Of a stretch of DNA of 10,920 bases, positions 1 to 6,145 are shown one piece after another. This DNA is from an uncultured Eubacteriales bacterium. GTDB taxonomy: Bacteria > Bacillota > Clostridia > Oscillospirales > Oscillospiraceae. The notes below the pieces were generated by a model. It did not search any database, was not told where the DNA came from, and worked only from the letters and a program-made list of their open reading frames with translations. The first letter of the stretch is position 1, and the number at the start of each line of letters is the position of its first letter. The stretch lies in assembly GCA_905201305.1 (NCBI GenBank), contig CAJKNS010000063.1, forward strand, positions 1 to 10,920. The letters are read 5' to 3'. Made by a program: the position numbers and the translations under genes.

Positions 1-405
1 CTTTGTGTCCGGCGTCAGCAGCCGCTCCAACTCTGCCAGCAGCGCATCGCTGTCAAATAGGCGTTTCCCTGCCACATGGATTTCCGCACCGATGGCATGC
101 AGCGGACGCATGACCGCGTTGTGTTCCATACAGGAAACCACCACCCGATCCCCCGGATTCACCAGTGATTTGATGGCGATATTCAACCCGTGGGTACAGG
201 AGGTGGTTAAAATCACCTGTTCCGACTGACAGTGAAACTGCGCCCCTGCTTCCATCCGCAGGGAAAACAGCACCTCTGCCGCCGCCTCTGCCCCTGAGCT
301 GCTTCCACGTCCCGGCGACGGAAGCTGATTCAGCCCCCAAACCATGGCACGCTCCACGCTCTTGGGCTTTGGCAGCGAAGTCGCAGCATTGTCCAGATAA
401 ATCAC
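1..405 (-). CDS. Cysteine desulfurase-like class V aminotransferase (N-terminal part, cut by window edge)
   Basis: This PLP enzyme of the NifS/class V aminotransferase fold would remove sulfur (or selenium) from cysteine (or selenocysteine) as a protein-bound persulfide. The first 135 codons are visible. They show LDNAATSLPKP at residues 4-14, a SPGRG stretch near 29-33, TTSCTHGLNIAIKSL (the T-x-x-x-GLN region that binds the cofactor phosphate) and EHNAVMRPL, whose His stacks on the PLP ring. The Schiff-base lysine and the persulfide cysteine lie beyond the left edge. The start is GTG, chosen because the conserved MIYLDNAAT begins there and GGGAGGTGG sits just upstream. The GTG overlaps the TGA of the DUF3343 gene (GTGA), so the two are probably translationally coupled. 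The motif pattern resembles the desulfurase family often paired with DUF3343 in Clostridia rather than IscS; this subfamily assignment is from memory of the family. Confidence 0.9.
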   Translation of the reverse strand, partial: MIYLDNAATSLPKPKSVERAMVWGLNQLPSPGRGSSSGAEAAAEVLFSLRMEAGAQFHCQSEQVILTTSCTHGLNIAIKSLVNPGDRVVVSCMEHNAVMRPLHAIGAEIHVAGKRLFDSDALLAELERLLTPDTK

Positions 406-653
406 AGCTCCACCTCCCTACCCCGGTTCCCCTCCAGCCAGTAGCTTCGTTCATAGGGATAGCCCCCAGCCCGCAGCTCAGCCGCAGCCCGCTGTCCGTC
501 TCTTGCTGGAACTCGAATGCCATAGCCGCAGCCGCCGGTGGATAAGAACCCCGGTGTACGCCCCACTGTGCCCTGAATTCCCGCCCTGCCCAGTATCATC
601 GCGCCGTTTCGAGCGCCGGTTTGCGCCCGAAAGGTGAAAAAAATCATGCTCAT
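402..653 (-). CDS. DUF3343 small protein, putative Se/S carrier-like
   Basis: This 83-residue protein has the pattern of DUF3343 (PF11823, putative Se/S carrier-like). It has a short N-terminal strand (MIFFTFR), a helix with an AMILGRAGI-type motif (residues 18-26), GRTPGFLSTGGCGYGIRV (residues 31-48) with a single conserved cysteine C42, and a second helix followed by a YERSYWL strand. A role in passing sulfur or selenium, with C42 as carrier, is inferred from the family and from the overlapping desulfurase gene; it is not proven by the sequence. The start is ATG at 653, with GGAGGGG five bases upstream. A longer reading to 725 has no ribosome site and would run into ispF. The start codon and ribosome site lie inside an 11-bp hairpin (643-676). 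The gene is separated from ispF by 44 bases, the largest gap in this otherwise packed operon. Confidence 0.78.
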   Translation of the reverse strand: MSMIFFTFRAQTGARNGAMILGRAGIQGTVGRTPGFLSTGGCGYGIRVPARDGQRAAAELRAGGYPYERSYWLEGNRGREVEL

Positions 654-676
654 AGAATCCCCTCCATGAGCATGAT
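643..676 (-). promoter_or_regulatory. Hairpin over the ribosome site and start codon of the DUF3343 gene
   Basis: Bases 643-653 and 666-676 form a perfect 11-bp inverted repeat (ATCATGCTCAT / ATGAGCATGAT) with a 12-base loop. In the mRNA (minus strand) the whole GGAGGGG ribosome site lies in the loop, the ATG start is the first triplet of the 3' arm, and the arm runs directly into a stretch of seven T's (bases 643-637). It could act as a translational operator, or as a weak intrinsic terminator/attenuator that limits expression of the last two genes. The structure is visible; the function is inferred. Confidence 0.6.
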
Positions 677-697
677 ATGATTTTTCCGCAAAATTTG

Positions 698-1171
698 TCA
701 CATTTCTTCCAGCAGGCAGACGCAATGCGCTGAAATTCCCTCCTGCCGCCCGGTAAAGCCCAGCTGCTCCTCCGTCGTTGCCTTGAGGTTCAGCTGATCC
801 TCCTGAATCTCCATCACATCCGCCAGCTTTTTCCGCATTAAGGGAAGATAGGGCATCAGCTTAGGCTTTTGGGCAATGATGGTGGCGTCCACATTGCCCA
901 CGCGGTAGCCCTTTTCCCGAATCAGCTCCATCACATGCCCCAGGAGCACCGTGCTGTCCGCACCCAGGTACCGGTCGTCGTTGTCCGGAAAATGCTGTCC
1001 GATGTCCCCCAATGCAGCAGCACCCAGCAGCGCATCCATCACCGCATGGGTCAACACGTCCGCATCGGAATGCCCCAGAAGTCCCAGGGTATGGGGCACC
1101 TCAATGCCGCCGAGAATCAGTTTGCGTCCTTCGATGAGCTTGTGGACGTCATAGCCGTGTCCGATTCGCAT
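698..1171 (-). CDS. ispF: 2-C-methyl-D-erythritol 2,4-cyclodiphosphate synthase
   Basis: IspF converts 4-diphosphocytidyl-2-C-methyl-D-erythritol 2-phosphate to the cyclic diphosphate with release of CMP, the fifth step of the MEP isoprenoid pathway, in the cytosol as a trimer. The 157-residue length is normal. Visible motifs are the zinc-binding D8-x-H10 (GYDVH), HSDADVLTHAVMDALLGAA (residues 34-52) with the third zinc ligand H42, LGDIGQHFPDND (54-65), and the family signature ATTEEQLGFTGRQEGI (131-146). The start is ATG with GGGAG about ten bases upstream. The first 55 bases overlap the 3' end of ispD in another frame. In many bacteria ispD and ispF are adjacent or fused; here they are separate but overlapping. 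Confidence 0.98.
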   Translation of the reverse strand: MRIGHGYDVHKLIEGRKLILGGIEVPHTLGLLGHSDADVLTHAVMDALLGAAALGDIGQHFPDNDDRYLGADSTVLLGHVMELIREKGYRVGNVDATIIAQKPKLMPYLPLMRKKLADVMEIQEDQLNLKATTEEQLGFTGRQEGISAHCVCLLEEM

Positions 1172-1893
1172 GCCGCGTTTCTCCCTTCCATAATCAGTTC
1201 TGCAATTTTAAGATCCAGCGGTGTTGTGATCTTTAAGTTTTCCTCGCTGCCCTCCGTAAGGTAAACATGGACGCCCAGTCCCTCCATGGCACTGCAATCG
1301 TCGGTATACTGGAGTTTTTCCTTTTTCGCCCGCTGCCATGCAGCCACCAGAAGATCCCGGTCAAATACCTGCGGCGTCTGCACCGCCCGAAGGGTAGCGC
1401 GGTCCGGCGTGCTTTCCACTCTGCCGTCCTCTCCTACCACCTTAATGGTGTCCTTTACGGGAATCGCAGGGGCAGCGGCATGGTAGGAAAGCGCCATATC
1501 CACGGTACGGCAGATCATATCCTCCGTCACCAGCGGTCTGGCTCCATCCTGAATCGCCGCCAAAACCGTCTCCCGGCTGGCAGCATTCAGCCCTGCCTGC
1601 ACCGATTCCATCCGGTCCTTGCCGCCTGCCACAGTGGCGCTGACCTTGGTAAAGCCCTTTTCCTCCACCAGCTGGCGCATTTGCTCCAGCCGGTCCTCTC
1701 GGGCTACCACCACGATCTCGTCAATACAACGGGCATGCTCAAAGCTGCGGATGGTATGGGCAATCCCCGGCTCGCCGTTCAGGTTCGCCATAATCTTGTC
1801 CACGCCCCGCATCCGTGTGGCGCTGCCTGCCGCTACAATCACCGCCGTGCAGTGGGTCCAGCGTTTTTCCCGATGCCAGTCAAATATCTTCAT
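1117..1893 (-). CDS. ispD: 2-C-methyl-D-erythritol 4-phosphate cytidylyltransferase
   Basis: IspD transfers CMP from CTP to 2-C-methyl-D-erythritol 4-phosphate, the third step of the MEP pathway. The 258-residue product shows the nucleotide-binding loop AVIVAAGSATRM (17-28) with K33, GGKDRMESV (90-98), DGARP (116-120), VQTPQVF (171-177), the TDD motif (197-199) and NLKITTPLDL (219-228). The protein is somewhat longer than the usual 225-240 residues. It has about 15 extra residues before the core and a Ser/Thr-rich tail after position 238 that is produced by reading into ispF. The start ATG overlaps the TGA of the preceding YnbB-like gene (ATGA) and has GAGGAAAAGG immediately upstream, supporting coupled translation. 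Confidence 0.97.
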   Translation of the reverse strand: MKIFDWHREKRWTHCTAVIVAAGSATRMRGVDKIMANLNGEPGIAHTIRSFEHARCIDEIVVVAREDRLEQMRQLVEEKGFTKVSATVAGGKDRMESVQAGLNAASRETVLAAIQDGARPLVTEDMICRTVDMALSYHAAAPAIPVKDTIKVVGEDGRVESTPDRATLRAVQTPQVFDRDLLVAAWQRAKKEKLQYTDDCSAMEGLGVHVYLTEGSEENLKITTPLDLKIAELIMEGRNAACESDTAMTSTSSSKDAN

Positions 1894-3143
1894 GCCTTTT
1901 CCTCAAGCCGACTCAGCTGCTCCAGCGCCAGGAGAATGCCCAGCTTGCCGGACTCATAGGTAATGCCGCCCTGGAGATACGCCATATAGGGCTCCCGCAT
2001 GGGACCGTCGGCGCTTAGCTCAATGGATGCGCCCTGAACAAATGCGCCTGCCGCCATAATCACCTGATCCTCGTAGCCGGGCATATCCCAGGGCTCCGGC
2101 GTTACATAGGAGTCCACCGGCGCGCCCATCTGAACGCCGCGGCAAAACGCCCGCATCAGATCCGGTCTGCCGAACTTTACGGTCTGGACAATATCCCCCC
2201 GCACGGCGTCCATGGCAGGAGAGGTTTCAAAGCTCTTTTCCTCCATGGCACCGGCGCAGAATACCGCTGTTTTCAGTGCCTGCGCCGTAACATGGGGCGC
2301 CATGAAGAAGCCCTGATACAAAAGCCGGTTGACGTCCTGGGTGCAGCCGCATTCCCGTCCGATGCCCGGGCAGGTCAGCCGCATGGCAGCCGCTTCTACC
2401 AGGTCTTCACGACCCACGATATAGCCGCCGGTGGGCGCAATTCCGCCGCCGGGGGTTTTAATCAGGGAGCCTGCCATAATGTCTGCTCCAACCTCGGTTG
2501 GCTCTATGTCCTCTACGAATTCACCGTAGCAGTTGTCCACAAACACCAGAATATCCGGATTTGCCCCCTTGGCTGCCGCAATGATCTCGCCGATCTCCCG
2601 TACCGTCAGCGCCGCCCGGAGGGAATAGCCCCGGGAGCGCTGAATCATCAGGAGCTTTGCATGGGGCTCCTGCACTGCACGACAGATTTCCGGGATATCC
2701 GGGTGCAGGTCGTGGGTCATATCCACCTGCCGGTAGGTAATGCCCATCTCACGGAAGTTGCCGGGTGCGTTACCGGTGATGCCCAAAACGCTCTGAAGGG
2801 TATCGTAGGGTGCGCCAAACGCCGAAATCACCGTGTCGCCCGGGCGCAGAATGCCCATAAGTGCGCAGGTGATGGTATGGGTTCCATTGACAAACTGGCT
2901 GCGCACCAAGCCGGCTTCCGCCCGGAACACCCGGGCAAAAATCTTGTCCAGGGTATCTCTGCCCAGATCGTCATAGCCGTAGCCCGTGGTTCCCACCAGA
3001 TGGGCAGCACTGACCCGATACTCCTGAAACGCCTCCAGCATTTTTTCGGCGTTTTTCTCGGCAACGGCATCAATTCGGTCAAAAATCGGCTTTGCCTTTT
3101 CCGTTACCTTCTGTCCAAGGATTCTTGTTTCCGCTGAAACCAT
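1890..3143 (-). CDS. ynbB: YnbB-like PLP protein (aluminium resistance / methionine gamma-lyase-like family)
   Basis: This is a fold-type I PLP protein of 417 residues, matching the family annotated as aluminium resistance protein or methionine gamma-lyase family (PF06838, YnbB of Bacillus). Its true substrate is not established. Motifs seen are GTTGYGYDDLGRD (51-63), QFVNGTHTITCALMGILRPGD (83-103), VDNCYGEFVE (202-211) with the cofactor-ring aspartate D203, and SLIKTPGGGIAPTGGYIVG (226-244) with K229 as the likely PLP lysine. The start is ATG at 3143, one base after the stop of the upstream M42 gene; a longer reading to 3227 lacks family similarity and lies inside that gene. A role in sulfur amino acid metabolism is possible, given the family and the desulfurase downstream, but that is inference. 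Confidence 0.92.
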   Translation of the reverse strand: MVSAETRILGQKVTEKAKPIFDRIDAVAEKNAEKMLEAFQEYRVSAAHLVGTTGYGYDDLGRDTLDKIFARVFRAEAGLVRSQFVNGTHTITCALMGILRPGDTVISAFGAPYDTLQSVLGITGNAPGNFREMGITYRQVDMTHDLHPDIPEICRAVQEPHAKLLMIQRSRGYSLRAALTVREIGEIIAAAKGANPDILVFVDNCYGEFVEDIEPTEVGADIMAGSLIKTPGGGIAPTGGYIVGREDLVEAAAMRLTCPGIGRECGCTQDVNRLLYQGFFMAPHVTAQALKTAVFCAGAMEEKSFETSPAMDAVRGDIVQTVKFGRPDLMRAFCRGVQMGAPVDSYVTPEPWDMPGYEDQVIMAAGAFVQGASIELSADGPMREPYMAYLQGGITYESGKLGILLALEQLSRLEEKA

Positions 3144-3144
3144 G

Positions 3145-4131
3145 TTATAACTCCGTTTCTGCCAGCGCCGCCACCAGACGGACGCAGGCTTCCATATCTT
3201 TTTTATCGCACACCTCAATGGGTGCATGGGTATACCGGCACGGAAGCGAAATGCCGCCTACCGTCATACCCGGTCCGGACTGCGCCATGGAACCTGCATC
3301 GGTTCCGCCGCCGGTCATAATGTCCTTTTGTACGGGAATCTCATGTGCTTTTGCGATCTCGTCCATGGCGGCAATCAGCTCCGGACGGCTCAGGGCGCTG
3401 TGATCGAGAATCTTTACGCCGGCGCCCTTTCCCAATACCGCAGTGCCGTCGTGAATGGAACCCGGCACATCGTCCACCGCGGTCACATCCACTGCAATAC
3501 CAATGCTTCCCTGAATTCCGAATGCTGCGGGACCTGCACCACGGGTTCCAACCTCCTCCTGTACAGAAAAGACGTAATAAACCTCGTTTTTCAGGTTCTT
3601 CATTTCATCCAGTGCATCCAGCAGAATGGCGCATCCGGCGCGGTTATCAAGGAACGTGGACAGAATGCGTTTTTTGGATTCCATAAACCGGGGCACAAAT
3701 GCCGCCGTATCTCCAACCGATACCAGCTGCTCCGTTTCCTCTTTTGAGCCGGTGCCAAAGTCCAGATACAGGTCTTTTGCCTTGAGCTCCTTGCCCACCT
3801 TATCGTCCTGAATGCAGATGGCAGCCACCGTTCCGTTTTCAAAGCGTACCGGAGTATGGGCAATGGTAGCAGGGTCCAGCCAGCCAATGGCGGGAAATTT
3901 TCCATAGCCGTCCTTGTCGATCTCCGTGAGCATCAGTCCAACGGTGTCCATATGGGCGGAAAACACCAGCTTTTTGCCGCTGCCGCCGATTTTCGCCACA
4001 ATATTGCCCAGCGCATCGGTTTTGGCGTCAATGTTCCGGTCTTGCAGCTTCTTTAAAATCCAGGCACGGACCTCCTCCTCATTTCCGGAGGGACCATAGA
4101 GCGCCGTCAGTGTTTTCAGTGTTTCCATCAT
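3145..4131 (-). CDS. M42 family metallo-aminopeptidase, copy A (intact active site)
   Basis: M42 enzymes are cytosolic di-zinc or di-cobalt aminopeptidases that form dodecameric tetrahedral (TET) particles and trim short peptides. This 328-residue copy retains the expected residues: H60 and D62 in FSAHMD, bridging D162 in LDNRAGC, catalytic and metal-binding E192-E193 in VQEEVGTRGA, D215 in VDVT, the TGGGTDAG motif (273-280) and H302 in YTHAPIE. Three M42 genes follow one another here; this is the last and the most canonical. The start is the first of two ATG codons. It overlaps the TGA of copy B (ATGA) and follows GAGGAGG. Peptide specificity (glutamyl, lysyl, leucyl) cannot be read from the sequence. 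Confidence 0.95.
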   Translation of the reverse strand: MMETLKTLTALYGPSGNEEEVRAWILKKLQDRNIDAKTDALGNIVAKIGGSGKKLVFSAHMDTVGLMLTEIDKDGYGKFPAIGWLDPATIAHTPVRFENGTVAAICIQDDKVGKELKAKDLYLDFGTGSKEETEQLVSVGDTAAFVPRFMESKKRILSTFLDNRAGCAILLDALDEMKNLKNEVYYVFSVQEEVGTRGAGPAAFGIQGSIGIAVDVTAVDDVPGSIHDGTAVLGKGAGVKILDHSALSRPELIAAMDEIAKAHEIPVQKDIMTGGGTDAGSMAQSGPGMTVGGISLPCRYTHAPIEVCDKKDMEACVRLVAALAETEL

Positions 4132-5123
4132 CCTGCTGCCTCCTCTAAAAATGCCGTCAAAGCCGACACCATTTGCTCCGCATCCTTCGGATCAATCATC
4201 TGGCAAGGCGCCTTTTCATAAGCAACCGGGCAATACAGGGCGGCAACCCGTTTCCCGCAGCCGGACCGCTGAATCGCGCCGCCGTCTCCGGCTGTTTCCG
4301 CCCGGGCAATCCGCTGCACCGGAATCTCCCTTGCTGCCGCAATCAATGCTTTTGTCAATTGGACATCGAACATCGCATTTTTGTCCATTCGCGGAATCAC
4401 CGGTCCCATGCCCAGCTTGGGCAGCTGCTCCTGCTCCGATGTTACCGGGCAAAGATCCAGTACCACGCAGACACCGTCCTGCTGCTCCGCACCAACGCCA
4501 TAAGCTCCGCGGCAGCCCACCTGATGCTGCACCGCAAACGCCATGGTCACATCCACCGGCAGCTCCCGCTCCATGAGCTTCATAAGAACGCCGCAGCTGA
4601 CACTCCGTCCCATGGCTTTCCCCAGAATACGGTTTCCCAGTACCCGGAACGGCTCTGCAAATACGCCGGATTCTCCGGGCTGAATATGAGCTTCCGTATC
4701 CTTCTGATCCGAAAACCCCAGGTCAATATACAAATCCTCCACCTTCGGGAGCTTTTTCCGCTCCTCCGCGGTGGTCAAATGAATGGGTCTGAGTCCAACC
4801 ACACCGCGATAGGCTCCGTCACCCGCAAGCACCTGTCTGCCTAGAATATTCCGGCGGGCAATGCTGCCCATCAGGCCGAATTTCAACAGCCCCTCCTTGG
4901 TGATTTCCTCCACCATAAAGCCCGGCTCGTCCAAATGCGCCGCCAGCAAAATCGGCTCTCTGGGCGCCTTTTTCCCAGGTACCTGAACCAGGAGGTTGCC
5001 CAGCCGGTCCACCGTGCAGGACAATCCCCGCTGCGCGGCAAAATTCTGAATATACGCCCGCGCGCTATGCTCCCAACCGGAGGGCGCCGTCAACTGGGAC
5101 AGGGTCTTGATGGTCGTCAGCAT
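4128..5123 (-). CDS. M42 family peptidase-like protein, copy B (probable pseudoenzyme)
   Basis: This 331-residue protein aligns along its full length with the M42 family but lacks most active-site residues. Retained are H63 and D65 (LAAHLDE), D223 (VLDL) and D280. Lost are the bridging Asp (G172 in KAMGRSVSCG, where family members have LDNR), both glutamates (H200-Q201 in VQHQVGCRGA, where others have VQEE) and the last metal ligand His (K304 in YEKAPC, where others have H-x-P). The reading frame is intact with a strong GGAGGAG ribosome site, so it is expressed rather than decaying. It overlaps the copy C stop by 7 bases and copy A by 4. A structural or regulatory subunit in a mixed TET particle is a plausible role, but inferred. 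Confidence 0.88.
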   Translation of the reverse strand: MLTTIKTLSQLTAPSGWEHSARAYIQNFAAQRGLSCTVDRLGNLLVQVPGKKAPREPILLAAHLDEPGFMVEEITKEGLLKFGLMGSIARRNILGRQVLAGDGAYRGVVGLRPIHLTTAEERKKLPKVEDLYIDLGFSDQKDTEAHIQPGESGVFAEPFRVLGNRILGKAMGRSVSCGVLMKLMERELPVDVTMAFAVQHQVGCRGAYGVGAEQQDGVCVVLDLCPVTSEQEQLPKLGMGPVIPRMDKNAMFDVQLTKALIAAAREIPVQRIARAETAGDGGAIQRSGCGKRVAALYCPVAYEKAPCQMIDPKDAEQMVSALTAFLEEAAG

Positions 5124-6133
5124 GACTTCTCCTCCTCTCCAAAGCTCCGGAGGAATGCCGCAATCAGCTGCGCCACTGCCTCCACATCCCGAAGATCAAT
5201 TTCCTCCACGGGCGTATGCATATATCGGAGGGGCAGAGACAGAAGCACCGAAGGCACTCCTTCTCCCGCAATCTGCGTATGCATGGAATTGGTGCCCGTG
5301 CTGCCAGACATCACCTCTCGGACATGGGGGATGTTATGCTGCTGTGCCAACCGCTGGAGCCTTAGGGTGTAGTCCCGGTCCAGCACCGGACTGTAGCCAA
5401 TGGCAGCACCGCAGCCCAACGGAAAGCCCTTAGGGGAATCCGGACTGTCGCCAAAGGTCACATCCGCCACCAGCGCCACATCCGGATGAATGGCATAAGC
5501 GCCGGTCAGTGCACCCAGTCCCCCCTGCTCCTCCTGTACGCTGCCCAGGACCGCAACATTCACAGGCAGTTCTTCGTCCTTTGTCAGCTCCATAGCACGC
5601 AGCAGAGAAAGATAGCAGCTGCGATTGTCCAGAGATTTTCCGAAAAAGTGCGTGCCCACGGACCACGGATCGGTGGCATAGGCAATGCGGGTACCCACTG
5701 GAATCGCTTTTGCTTCTTCCTCTGAAATGCCGCAGTCAATCCGCAGGTCCGTTCGGGCAATGGGCTTGTCCTCATCCATTCCAGGCTCGCCGCAGGAAAT
5801 GACGCCATAGTGCACCGGCTCCGTCAGCACCATCACCTGAAGCCCTGGGAGCATCCGGTCATCCACGCCCCCAACGCCGCCGGTAAAGGTTAAGCGTCCG
5901 TCCTTCTGCCCGGTTACCACCAGACCCACCTGATCCAAATGGGCATCCAGCAGCACCGTTTTTGCGTCCGCATGTCTAGACGCCCGATAGCCGATGAGAT
6001 TGCCCAGAGGTGTCATCTCAACTCGATCTACCAGAGGGCTTAAAAATGTCTTTGCCGCCGCAGCAGACCCATCCTCCTGCCCGGAAACACCGTTTGCCCG
6101 GGACAGGACTGTCAATACCTCAGAAAGCTCCAT
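5117..6133 (-). CDS. M42 family metallo-aminopeptidase, copy C (active site retained)
   Basis: This third M42 paralogue has 338 residues when read from the ATG at 6133. Metal and catalytic residues are present: H65 and D67 in LDAHLDQ, D169 in KSLDNRSC, E201-E202 in VQEEQGG, D224 in VADVT and H306 in RYMHTPVEE. It differs from copy A in having GSTGTNS where copy A has GGGTDAG, which suggests a different substrate pocket. The ATG is preferred over an in-frame TTG one codon earlier because it overlaps the murD stop as TGATG and has GGAG five bases upstream, inside murD. The junction is made by an 11-bp tandem duplication. It probably forms homo- or hetero-oligomers with the neighbouring copies (inference). 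Confidence 0.93.
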   Translation of the reverse strand: MELSEVLTVLSRANGVSGQEDGSAAAAKTFLSPLVDRVEMTPLGNLIGYRASRHADAKTVLLDAHLDQVGLVVTGQKDGRLTFTGGVGGVDDRMLPGLQVMVLTEPVHYGVISCGEPGMDEDKPIARTDLRIDCGISEEEAKAIPVGTRIAYATDPWSVGTHFFGKSLDNRSCYLSLLRAMELTKDEELPVNVAVLGSVQEEQGGLGALTGAYAIHPDVALVADVTFGDSPDSPKGFPLGCGAAIGYSPVLDRDYTLRLQRLAQQHNIPHVREVMSGSTGTNSMHTQIAGEGVPSVLLSLPLRYMHTPVEEIDLRDVEAVAQLIAAFLRSFGEEEKSC

Positions 6134-6145
6134 CAAAGCTCCATC
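6124..6145. repeat. 11-bp perfect tandem duplication at the murD / M42 copy C junction
   Basis: AAAGCTCCATC occurs twice back to back (6124-6134 and 6135-6145). On the coding strand the first copy met gives the end of murD with the GGAG ribosome site, and the second gives the ATG start of M42 copy C. Thus the same 11 bases encode VMEL-stop and MEL at the two sides. Confidence 0.85.

Noticed and set aside
53..523. A minus-strand open frame overlapping the desulfurase and DUF3343 genes
   Set aside because: It is a different frame from both well-supported genes and has no recognisable motif. The desulfurase frame carries clear LDNAAT and EHNAV motifs.
654..697. Possible minus-strand promoter (GTGACA ... 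TATCAT) before the DUF3343 gene
   Set aside because: The spacing is 18 bases and the -10 match is moderate. It overlaps the hairpin, so I would not call it without start-site data.
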